From assembly GCF_011386835.1 (NCBI RefSeq), contig NC_088796.1, positions 33,187,011 to 33,251,010 on the forward strand: 64,000 nucleotides of DNA, written 5' to 3'. The notes under the pieces are model-generated. The model ran no database searches and was not told where the DNA came from. It saw nothing but the letters and a program-made list of their open reading frames with translations. Positions 21,780-30,870 of this stretch are shown piece after piece. Made by a program: the position numbers and the translations under genes. This DNA comes from Chrysemys picta bellii (Eukaryota > Chordata > Testudines > Emydidae). Each line of letters opens with the position of its first letter. Within the stretch, counting starts at the first letter, position 1.

Positions 21780-22560
21780 CTGGATCCAGCCAATTTTTGA
21801 CAACCATCCCTTAAATTATAATTCCTAAACAGAGAACAAGTATAGCTGCTCCTACTGCACCAATAAAATTAGTACACATCCTGGCATGATGGGGTCACCA
21901 AACTCTGGATCTGCCATCTCAATTTTTGGTTTCATCCCTCCTAATTCTACTGCACAAATGTAGAAGCAACTCCTATGGGGGGAAAAAAGTCTGTACCCAG
22001 CACATCCCAGTATGATGGCACTGCAAATACCCAGAGCTGTCCAGTTGTGGGTCCCACCTCAAAAAGTCCATTGTTTAAAAAGAGAACAAGTGTGGCTGCT
22101 CCTGCTCCTACTCCTTCAACAACAAAATAAAATACCCAGACCCCAATGGATCCCAGTACAATAGTCCCAAAGAGCTTGAATCTAGCACCTGGGCCCTGCC
22201 GGTTTTTGGTTCCAATCTTCAAACTTCCACTAAATAGATCTTTAGCGCTTCGGTAAATCAGCACTGCAAAAACTTGGATTTGGCATCCGGGTCCTTTCAG
22301 AACCTGCCAACTACTGGCCACAAACCCAGAAGTTGTACTGTCAAATCTGAGAACAAGTGTTGTCCCTACTATTTCACAAAAAAAATCAGGACACATCACA
22401 TTCTGGTACAAGAAAGTTGCAAAAATTCTAATTTGGCACCCATATCTTCCTGGTCTTGTTAGCTTTTTGGCAGTATGGCCCCATTTTTACCATCTAAACT
22501 ATTCCTTCTAGCCCTTCCGAATAATTCAGATCTCAGTACATGATGGTACCACAGAACCAC
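21780..22560. repeat. Decayed tandem array with an open minus-strand frame
   Basis: Related blocks recur every 100-180 bp: GAGAACAAGTATAGCTGCTC, GAGAACAAGTGTGGCTGCTC and GAGAACAAGTGTTGTCCC; CACATCCTGGCATGATGG, CACATCCCAGTATGATGG and CACATCACATTCTGGTAC; CATCTCAATTTTTGGTTTC and CTGCCGGTTTTTGGTTCC. I read about five to six degenerate units. The minus strand is open for 154 codons (22411-21947), and the translation shows weak internal repetition (TTLVLRF and ATLVLFL). It is an old minisatellite or the remains of a repetitive element, and no known protein was recognised. Confidence 0.5.
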
Positions 22561-22851
22561 ACAAACATGTATCCAGAAATTGAATCTATCAAGGTTCACC
22601 TGGTTTTGGCAGGGAAGACTCAAATAGTATTATTACTAACCAATTGCATTTGAGTCTTCCTTTACAGGAATTCTTCTATATCGTTAACAACATAGTATGT
22701 TCTTGGCTACAACATATATATGTCAGTAGTGTAATTTACCTCCCCGGTTACTGTGGTGAAGTAAAAAAAATCACTCCACTTTTAGAGATATTAGTGGTTC
22801 TAATGTCATTCATTGTAGAAAGTGAACCACAACATGCATAGATGCTGGAAA
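22561..22851. other. Intergenic, no feature seen
   Basis: AT-rich sequence between the tandem array and a short GC-richer repeat. No gene or known element was recognised. Confidence 0.4.
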
Positions 22852-22972
22852 TAGGGCTGCAGGGGGTGTGGTAGCACCCCTAGCTTGAAGTGGTTTCCAT
22901 CATATACAAGGTTTATAGTTTTGTTCAATGACTTTCAGGACTCCCACTATAAAAATTGTTCCAGCACCCCAT
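22852..22972. mobile_element. Short MITE-like repeat
   Basis: The left end (GGGCTGCAGGGGGTG) and the reverse complement of the right end (GGGGTGCTGGAACAA) form weak inverted repeats. The interior contains TAGCACCCCTAGCTTGAAG and GTTCAATGACTTTCAGGAC, which resemble a repeat dispersed in turtle DNA. It is non-coding. Confidence 0.45.
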
Positions 22973-23390
22973 CAACATGTTGGAATATGGATTATATTAG
23001 TCGACTAGGGAAAGCTGCACATCCTCTACATTTAGATGGTCAAACAGGTTTGTGGCCAAAACTTAGCTGGATCTAGCAGGATCCAGGTGCTAAATCGGGA
23101 TATTTGTAATGATATTGCTTTCAGATGCTTCGGGGTCTGAATTGTTTGTATAAGAAGAGCATTCTTTTGTTCTCTGTTTATGACATATAATTAGGAGAGG
23201 AATAGGCCCAAACATTTCTAGCTGCCAATTTGCACCAATTTGTAGTGCATTTGCACCACACTATGCCAGGGTCTGGGATTTGTTGAAATACTAAGAATGC
23301 CTAGACGTCTTTATTTTACAATTTAGGGGCTTGGATGTAAAAAATCGGAAAGATCCAGGTATCTCCTTGCCTGGTCTCCCTCCCCGCCCT
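22973..23390. other. Intergenic, immediate upstream flank of the NDUFS4 promoter
   Basis: AT-rich DNA that becomes GC-rich abruptly near 23370. No other gene or repeat was recognised. In human the NDUFS4 neighbour on this side is FST, but no FST exon is visible anywhere in the left 23 kb. Confidence 0.45.
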
Positions 23391-23394
23391 CTTT

Positions 23395-23532
23395 GCCATT
23401 TCCTCTCCCTCTCCCCACGTCCCCCGCTTGCCGGGAGGTAGCTGATGATTGGCGCCTTCGCGTTTCCTCTTTGGGCGGAGGAGTTTTGGCCCTGGGAGGC
23501 CGCCGTTTCAGAGCGGTTCTGGCACCACCACC
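23395..23532 (+). promoter_or_regulatory. NDUFS4: NDUFS4 CpG promoter and 5' UTR region
   Basis: The sequence changes sharply to CpG-rich DNA with no TATA box, as expected for a housekeeping mitochondrial gene. Visible candidate sites are an inverted CCAAT (ATTGG, 23448-23452) overlapping an E2F-like TTGGCGCC (23449-23456), an ETS-like TTTCCT (23463-23468), and a GC box GGGCGG (23473-23478). The ATGGCGGC at the start codon also fits the YY1 motif common at such promoters. An upstream ATG at 23445 is out of frame with the NDUFS4 ATG. The transcription start was not located. Factor binding is inferred. Confidence 0.65.
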
Positions 23533-24020
23533 ATGGCGGCGGCGTTGTCAATGTCAGCGGCTCGGAGGCAGCTTGCGAGGGGGAGAGGCGCGCTCGCTGC
23601 CTGCCTGACTCCGGCCAGGTAACGGGGGCCCTGGACACCCCTCCCGGTCCCGGCCCGGAGGGCGGGGTATGACTGGCTCCGGCCGCGGGCCCGTTGTTGT
23701 CAGTGGGGCGGCTGCTTTCGGGGGGAATAACGGGCGCCTGCTCCGGCCCCGCTGGGGAGAGCGAGCACCCCCGTGGGGCCCAGTGTGAGCGGCGCTCGCA
23801 GCCCCTGTGCTGGGGAGGGGTTCCCGGGGCCTTTCCCATTCCTCCCCCTTCGGGCCCCGCAGGGGCTTGTGCCGCCGCAGCCCGTGTTCACCAGGGGCCT
23901 GGCCTCAGCGCTTCTGGCACCTGCCACGACTGGCCACCTGGGCTTTGCTGGGCGCTGCTGAAACACAGGCCCAAGGTGCCCAGTTTCCGAGGGCCGTGGC
24001 CGCCTGCCGGGGTGTGAGGA
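23400..24020. promoter_or_regulatory. CpG island spanning promoter, exon 1 and start of intron 1
   Basis: Dense CG dinucleotides and high GC run from about 23.4 to 24.0 kb, while flanking DNA is AT-rich and CpG-poor. The island covers NDUFS4 exon 1 and extends about 400 bp into intron 1. ORFs read here on both strands are composition artefacts. The only other CG-dense blocks in the window lie inside transposons. Confidence 0.75.
23533..23618 (+). CDS. NDUFS4: NDUFS4 coding exon 1 (mitochondrial presequence)
   Basis: NDUFS4 is the 18-kDa accessory subunit of NADH:ubiquinone oxidoreductase (complex I), on the matrix arm at the NADH-oxidising N-module. This exon carries the start codon in a strong context (CCACCATGG) and encodes 28 residues plus two bases: MAAALSMSAARRQLARGRGA, then LAACLTPA. 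The peptide is rich in Arg, Ala and Ser with no acidic residue, as expected for a matrix-targeting presequence. It ends in CAG|GTAACG, a valid donor, in phase 2. Human exon 1 encodes a similar but four-codon longer presequence beginning MAAVSMS. The assignment rests on the splice to exon 2, which restores the family sequence exactly in frame. Confidence 0.93.
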
Positions 24021-24266
24021 AGACAGAGAGTGGTGGTGTTCCTTGTTCCGCTCCCCTGGTGTATCCCCTGCCCTCCTGCTGTGCTTTTGCTTTATCCTCA
24101 CCCTTCTGGTGTTACAGATCAAATAGAGCGACTGTTCACCTGGGCACTTCCTCTGGCCCCCTCAACAAGTTGATGATTAGTTAATGGTTGCAAAATGTCT
24201 TGAAGGCTGAAAGACTTCTGTGTTACTGTTTATTAAGCTGGAGACCTTAGGCTTGGTGATCTAAAC

Positions 24267-24667
24267 CAGTGGTTCTCAACCAGGGGTATGTGTATTCCTG
24301 GAGGTATGCAGAGGTCTTCTGGGGGTACTCAACTCATCTAGGGGCTGAAACATGTAACTTAGCTCTGTGTAGCCCCCTGTGGCATGGGGATCTGAGCTTC
24401 AGACAAGGCTCACATGTGAAAAGCAGGCTGAAGTATTACACTGAAATGTAAGTACAGTATTTGTATTCCAGTCGATTATTTTAAAATTATATGGTAAAAA
24501 TGAGAAAGTAATCATGTTTTCAGTTATAGTGTGCTGTGTCACACTTTTGTATTTTTATGTCTGATTTTGTAAGGAAGTCGTTTTTAAGTGAGGTGAAACT
24601 TGGGCTACGCAAGACAAATCAGACTCCTGAACAGGGTACAGTAGCCTGGAAAGGTTGAGAACCACTA
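24267..24667. mobile_element. hAT MITE with 8-bp target duplication
   Basis: The left end is CAGTGGTTCTCAACC and the reverse complement of the right end is TAGTGGTTCTCAACC, the hallmark hAT (Charlie-type) terminus. The 8-bp flanks ATCTAAAC (24259-24266) and TTCTAAAC (24668-24675) differ at one base. It is 401 bp and non-coding. It sits only about 0.65 kb inside intron 1, just past the CpG island. Confidence 0.88.
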
Positions 24668-24675
24668 TTCTAAAC

Positions 24676-25174
24676 ATCAGGCTTGAGATGTATAAACACC
24701 CTCAGACCAGAGTTTCTTATCTTGGTGCCCTTTCTCCTTCTTCAGGGGAGAAAATGAGTTCCATGCGGCTCGTTGTGAGGGAGGTTTCTCCCCAGATGTA
24801 TCTCAAAAACAAAAAGAGCCTCTGTTGAACATCAAGAATCAGTGGTCTTTGTTGGATGAGTGTCCTTGGTCATATTAACCTTCTCTCTTTCTCCCTCTGT
24901 TGTTTTGGTGCTCTTGATGTCCTCCTCCTTGAGGTGACAGCAGTTGAACACTGTGTAAAATTATTCCTGCATCTGTTGTGAAATTCTTTAGAATCTGTTT
25001 ATTAATAAGTCAAGTTTTTATTAATTCTGATGCACAAAGGTGAAACATGAGTTAAAATTACGTGTAGCAAGAGATTCTAAAATAAAGCTAGCACTGAAAA
25101 AGCCTTTTTTTTTAAATATTAAATGCTTGAGGTTTTTATTTAACTATGCAAAATGATCTTTGTTTATACTTAAG
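24676..25174. other. Intron 1, no feature seen
   Basis: Ordinary AT-rich intronic DNA between a hAT MITE and a MIR. No exon-like or repeat structure was recognised. Confidence 0.4.
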
Positions 25175-25395
25175 AAGGATGGTAGATAGTGCACTGGGCT
25201 GGGACTGGGAGACCCAGGTTCAATTCTTTTCTCTGCCTTTTAACTTCCTGTATGTGACCTTGGGCAAGTCACTTGGTCTCTTTGTTTCTCAGTCTCCTAT
25301 CTGCAAAATAGTACTTTCCTACCTCACTGGGGTGTTTTGCAGACGTGATTACTGTGGTAATAGTGGGGGAAGTCATATAAGTGAAAAAGGAAAAT
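25175..25395 (+). mobile_element. MIR (CORE-SINE), nearly full length
   Basis: Starts GATAGTGCACTGGGCTGGGA, with the tRNA-derived B box near GGTTCAATTCT. The core CTTGGGCAAGTCACTTGGTC, TTTCTCAGTCTCCTATCTGC and the CTCACTGGGGTGTTTTG tail follow. It is in the same orientation as NDUFS4. This old element family predates turtles. Confidence 0.9.
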
Positions 25396-25925
25396 AGAAC
25401 CTTTATTCTGTGAGGAGTTCAGGGTTCGTAATACTTTATGGTACACAGTTCATTGCATGGATTGCTATGTGCACATAGAGCCCCATTAAATTTCTGGGGC
25501 TCTGCATGGGCACAGCAGTTGACTGGTGCACAATGAATTGGAGGATCCAGGCCTGATTCTGAATGATTTTAAGGTTGAGTTTAAACACCCACAATCAAGG
25601 AAATTGTGAGTTCAGCCTGAAACAGCATTCATGCTTTTTTATTTATTTATTTATTTATTTTAGACCCAGCAGAACACAGGGTATCAGAGTCCCAGAAGAT
25701 TCAGGACCCCCCCATAATTCTTCACAAATAAATTGAAATTAAAGCATGCAGCTTCAGAAATACCAAGTTGTGACCATTTTCTGTCCTGAGTTTTTTTAAA
25801 AAACCCTTCAATTTGATTTTATCTTTGTTAAATCAAGTGGCAGTTAAGTAGAATAAGAGGAAAGTGGGATGCATGTGACAAGCTTATTGGAGCAAATTAC
25901 ATAAAAATTCCTCAGGAGCCCAGAA
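25396..25925. other. Intron 1, AT-rich; short (ATTT)n microsatellite
   Basis: A TTTA/ATTT run lies at about 25637-25665. The rest shows nothing recognisable. Confidence 0.45.
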
Positions 25926-25934
25926 ACGTGATGC

Positions 25935-26385
25935 TGGAAGCAGGGCCTGCCCTAGACCAAATGACGTCCCAGACGAGGAATGTCTTCAGCGTGTTCCCCT
26001 TCCATTTGTTAAACTTTTGAATGCCTTATTCTTTATTTTATTTGTAGCCCATTTCATGACTTTGATGCATAATTATCCCTGTCATATAAGACTGACTGGC
26101 AATGCCCCGCCCCTTACATACCCACGAGGGGATGGCTGACAACATTCTAGGAGGTTTGAGGAAAATGTAGTTCTCAGAAAGTCTGGAAGGTTCCACAAGA
26201 TTCTACAAAGGTCCAGAACATTCTAGGAGGTTAGTGAAAATGAATCTACATACGGAATACCCGAAACATTTTATTTGGAACATTCTGTGTTCCCTTTTGT
26301 CGCTAACAGCAAAAATAGGACCCTGAATTGCGTCCCCCAAGCCCGGCACCCCAGGCGGTCGCCTGCCTCTAAATCCGGCCATGGC
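25935..26385. repeat. Possible decayed DNA transposon with internal duplication
   Basis: The left end GGAAGCAGGGCCTGCCCTAG and the reverse complement of the right end (CCATGGCCGGATTTAGAGGC) are weakly inverted. A duplicated phrase lies inside: ACATTCTAGGAGGTTTGAGG at about 26141 and ACATTCTAGGAGGTTAGTG at about 26218. Three nGAAnnTTCn dimers, heat-shock-element-like, lie at 26185-26194, 26215-26224 and 26277-26286. The boundaries and class are uncertain. Confidence 0.35.
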
Positions 26386-29261
26386 GGGAAGAACTTTCAC
26401 TTTAGTAGTAGTAGTTGTGAAAATTTTACTCTGCTGTTTTACCCAATCTTCCCTTTTTACAAAAGAGTATGTGTGGGTGTAGGGTGGTGGAACCTCCTAA
26501 AATTAGCATTTCTTAATTGAAATATTGTAGCATTGCAGTCAAATGCCACACAAATAGTTGTATCAAAAATATCGCAGCTGTAGGAATTTTAACAGCAGCT
26601 GCATTCGAGTCTTCAATGAGCTCCGCATGGGTGCACGCATCTGCCCATATACAGCAACTTTCAGGATCAGGGTCCTGGTATTTTGACACACACCCCACCT
26701 GAAGAAAACAATGTGCCAGAAAGATACTGAGTTACGATGACAGTGTCAGTACACCTTCATAATGTGCTTGATTTTAAGGTGTTATATCTCAACTCTTAAA
26801 CTTTACTGCTTTTAACAAAATAATAATAATTTGCATAGACCTCGGTCTTCTTGATGTCTTATATTGAAATTGTCATAAGATGAAAATTTTTGAGAGCTTG
26901 GAAGAAAAATCTACATCTAAACTAAATTTTTTCTAGAATTTTCTTATTCTAGTTGAAATGCTTTGGTTTTGCTTCCTCTCTCCCAAGAGATGAAGATAGG
27001 AATTTCAGACTTCACGTGATATTTATACAAGGAGTTTTCTATCTCGTAGGTGGATGCAACTTTTGACTATTTAATTAGATCTAGAAATAATGTAGCAGGA
27101 TTTGCCAAAATCTTCAGAGCCTGAGGGTGGCGAGAGTTCTCGTAAGTCTTGATCATGCACTCCTTGTATAACTAAAACTTTTTATTAAAGTAAATGAGAA
27201 ATTTTGTTAGGATTGGCCAGTACTGGTTTCTTTTCACGAGTTCCTAGACACTGCATTCCCCTCAGCCTGTCTGTTGCCTTGGTTCTCCTTTTAATAACTT
27301 TTGGATATATATATTTGTACCTTTACATTATGAATAATTTTATCTGATGTTAGTGCAGTGTGGCATTCTCCTGCTTTTCTTGTGGCTTTTACTTATAGAA
27401 GAGCAGCCAATTTAATTTTGTCACCATAAACTTAAAGGAGCCTTAAAGGAACACTTACATTTTTTTAAGGTAATAGATGTTGTCATAAGGTCCTGTGGTA
27501 ACAAGTGACTTGCCTGCTATATTTTGGGTCCTCAATTTAACACTACCATTCAGAGTTGGCTGAGTCTTAGAGAAAGTGTTTCCTATAAGGAATGTCAAAT
27601 AGGATAGCTTAATATCCTATTCTGGAATAATTAGTTGGTAAAGCATTCAGATACCATGATGCTGGTTCCTTTATAAGGGACATACTTAGGTGGATTCTGG
27701 ATCCTTGGATTCAGTTCCTAGCAAGGTTGACATCACCCTTCATCTTTCATTGGCAGATAAACTGTATACCTTGCAGTTTATTGTGTGGGGATCTCTTTTG
27801 GATGAGAATTTAAACTGAGATCTTATCTGCTCTGCATGGATTCTGAAGTGATTTTGGTAAGAATATGGATATGTCATTGTCCTTAGTTGAAAAATGTGTT
27901 CCAGGCCTGATTAGGGCCACTGTCATTCCACTAAAAGGTAGTGTTCTTGTCAAGAGATCCCTGAATAAGATGCTAGAATTTTAAGTTATGAGGGTACTTG
28001 AATGATTGGCTTGATGGTCTTGTAGCAGCACAATTCTTTCTCTTATCCAAGTTCAAAATAGGGTTTGGTCCATACTGATGGAGGATTGATGCAGTACAAA
28101 AGCAACTGGTGCGCCTAGATTATAAAAAGAGAATTTCTCTGGTAGTTTGAATTGAAGCTGTCTAGAATTAGAATGAGTAACTTCAAGCATCAGGCTCATT
28201 TACAATGGCCTAAACGAATCTTACAGTCTTGTGCACATGAAGCTTCTGATTTTTCTCTCAGTTTTGGGGCAGGACAGTATGGGTGTCATCTGAGTTTGAA
28301 AATTATTCCTGGGATCATTTTCCAGTAATCTGATGAGAAGTTTTCCTCTAGATTCTCTAGATGACCTTGATTGTTACTTATGACTCCAGTTGAAGTGGCA
28401 CGGGCAGTTAGGTACTTTGCAAAACATGCCATATTTGAACTTCTCAACAACGTTGACCTAATCATTGAAAGCACAAGGTGGAAGCGGGAGGAGGGATGAC
28501 AAGTATTTGCTTTTTTGCTTAAAAGAATTGAATGAGCAGCAATATTTCTGACTTGTGTAGGCAGGAAATGCCAGTGCATGGATGCCAAATTCCTGAATCA
28601 GTGGGCACTCGTGGCATTTTTAGGTTAGTGGTGAGCCAAACAGGCCAGCAGCAGATGACTTGAGCTAATATGCTGACACAGAGGACATAGGAGTGACTAC
28701 ATTAGAATTGCTTAGATCAATGTTTTGAAGGTTAGTACTCTAACTAGTAATGCAAGTGCAATCCATTTTCTAGAGGGAGTGGAAATTACAATAAGCACAC
28801 TCTTTTTCATGATGTATTTCAGGTCAGAGTGGAAAACTGTTTCCTTCTGTGGCAAAAGTAATCGATTTCATGTTCAACATCTAGTAACATGCATCCTACA
28901 ATGTCAGATTGTCCTTTAACATTTTTCTTCAGTTTCTGACAACTACATGTGCTGTGGTGGATAGATGATCTTTCTTGAATGATCTATTATCTACCAGGCA
29001 TAATTTTGTTGCAAGGATGTTATGAATCTGATTGCTAATATTGGAGTAGTACATCATAAGTACTTACTCGACTATCAGTATGTGAAAGCAGAGATGTATT
29101 TATGGAGGTGGTGTGGCAGAAATTCTCCAAGCTTGTCATAAATGCACACTTTGTGTCCAAGCAAAATAGGAAACCCAGAGTTCTTGTTCTTGAGTTTGTA
29201 TGTATTGTAGCTATGCAGATATATGTTCACAATAATTAGAAACCAGTCTTGAGAACATAGA
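26386..29261. other. Intron 1, 2.9 kb with nothing clearly recognisable
   Basis: AT-rich intronic sequence. All ORFs are short (up to 100 codons at 28286-28588, minus) and carry no domain. Heavily decayed repeats may be present. Confidence 0.4.
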
Positions 29262-29425
29262 GCAGGGGGCGGAAACCTCTGGCACGCGGCTCGCCAGGGT
29301 AAGCACCCTGGCGGGCCGGGCCAGTTTGTTTACCTGTCGTGTCTGCGGGTTTGGCCGATCGCGGCTCCCACTGGCCATGGTTCGCCGCTCCAGGCCAATG
29401 GGGGCTGCGGGAAGCTGCGGGGTCA
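29262..29425. mobile_element. hAT-type MITE fragment
   Basis: Opens with AGCAGGGGGCGGAAACCTCT and GGCACGCGGCTCGCCAGGGT, then shares with the element at 39224-39536 the GC-rich body GGCCGGGCC, TTTGTTTACCTGTCG, CTGCGG and TCCAGGCCAATGGG. It ends abruptly in GAAGCTGCGG against Penelope sequence. Only about one half of the palindromic body is kept, so this is a truncated copy of the same or a sister family. Confidence 0.7.
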
Positions 29426-30870
29426 AATGATGTGAACAAGCCCCTGATGGTGTGGCTGATGTGGTTAGGTCCTATGACAGTGTTCCCTGAATAATCAGAA
29501 TTGGCAATGGGGTTTGTTGCAGGGATAGGTTCCTGGGTTAGTTTTTCTGTTGTGTGGTGTGTAGTTGCTGGTGAGTATTTGCTTCAGGTTGGGGGGCTGA
29601 CTAAGCAAGGACTGGCCTGTCTCCCAAGGTCTGTGAGAGTGAGGGATCGTCCTTCAGGATAGGTTGGGGGCTGTAGGTGATGGCTAGTGGCATTCTGTTA
29701 CTTTCTTTTTTGGGCCTGTCCTGTAGTAAGTGACTTCTGGGTACCCTTCTGGCTCTGTCAATCTGTTTCTTCACTTCCCTGGGTGGGTATTTTAAGAACG
29801 CTTGATAGAGATCCTGTAGATGTTTTTCTCTGTCTGAGGGATTTAAGCAAATGCGGTTGTGTCTTGGGGGTTGGCTATAGACAATGGATCATGTGGTGTG
29901 GTGTGGATGAAAGCTGGAGGCATATAGGTAAGTATAGCGGTCAGTAGGTTTCTGGTATAGGGTGATGTTTATGTGACCGTTGCATATTTGCACTGTAGTG
30001 TCCAGGAAGTGGATCTGTTGTGTGGACTGGTCCAGGCTAAGGTTGATGGTGGGGTGGAAATTGTTGAAATCGTGGTGGAATTCCTCAAGGGCCTCCTTCC
30101 CATGGGTCCAGATGATGAAGAAGTCATAAATGTAGCACAAGTAGAGTAGGAGCGCTAGGGGACGAGAGCTGAGGAAGCGTTGTTCTAAGTCAGCCATAAA
30201 AATGTTGGCATGCTATGGGGCCATGTGGGTACCCATAGCAGTGCCACTGACTTGAAGGTATAAATCATCCCCAAATCTGAAATAGTTGTGGGTGAGGACA
30301 AAGTCACAAAGTTCAGCCACCAGGTTTGCCGTGACATTATTGGGGATACTGTTCCTGATGGCTTGTAGTCCATCTTTGTGTGGAATGTTGGTGTAGAGAG
30401 CTTCTACATCAATAGTGGCTAGGATGGTGGTTTTTGGAAGATCACCAATGGATTGTAGTTTCCTCAGGAAGTCAGTGGTGTCTCGAAGATAGCTGGGAGT
30501 GGTAGCGTAGGGCCTGAGGAGAGAGTCTATATAGCCAGACAATCCTGCTGTCAGGGTGCCAATGCCTGAGATAATGGGGCATCCAGGATTCCCAGCTTTA
30601 TGGATCTTGGGTAGCAGATAGAATACCCCTGGTCAGGGCACTAGGGGTGTGACTGTGTAGATTTGTTCCTGTGCTTCTTCAGGGAGTTTCTTGAGCAGAA
30701 GGTGTAGTTTCTTTTGGTACCCGTCAGTGGGATCAGAGGGTAATGGCCTGTAGAATATGGTGTCAGGGAGTTGCCTAGCAGCCTCTCATTCATACTCCGA
30801 CCTCTTCAGGATGACTACAGCACCTCATTTGTCAGCCTTTTTGATTATAATGTCAGAGTTGCAGTAATTT
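29426..30870 (-). mobile_element. Penelope-like retroelement, RT present, endonuclease missing
   Basis: Read on the minus strand from 30870, the order is a thumb/linker-like N region, the FYLLPKIHKAGNPG motif, LSGYIDSLLRPYA, VEALYTNIPHKDGLQAI, SGTAMGTHMAP, a mutated catalytic box, TIQ-type pieces, HFLDTTVQI and LYQKPTDRYTYLYASSFHP. This is the Penelope-type reverse transcriptase. Downstream remnants continue to SHTIRGLFTS near 29440, where the GIY-YIG endonuclease should begin. The sequence changes there to a hAT MITE fragment. It is antisense to NDUFS4. Confidence 0.85.
29889..30542 (-). pseudogene. Penelope-like reverse transcriptase core, inactivated
   Basis: One reading frame runs from 30542 to 29889 with a single in-frame TAG at 30213-30215, directly after THMAP, where the family has an aromatic residue. 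The catalytic RYIDD box reads CYIYDFFIIW: the codon at 30126-30128 is TAT (Tyr) where the first catalytic Asp belongs, and the preceding Arg is Cys. The family's surrounding motifs are otherwise clear (ATIDVEALYTNIP upstream, HFLDTTV and QKPTDRYTYL downstream). Upstream of 30542 the frame continues with further stops. The protein cannot be active. Polymerase loss is seen directly; the family identity is from motif knowledge. Confidence 0.85.

Noticed and set aside
23291..24184. Several ORFs up to 182 codons over the NDUFS4 promoter, including antisense ones
   Set aside because: They are open only because of high GC in the CpG island. NDUFS4 exon 1 explains the coding signal, and no divergent gene was recognised.
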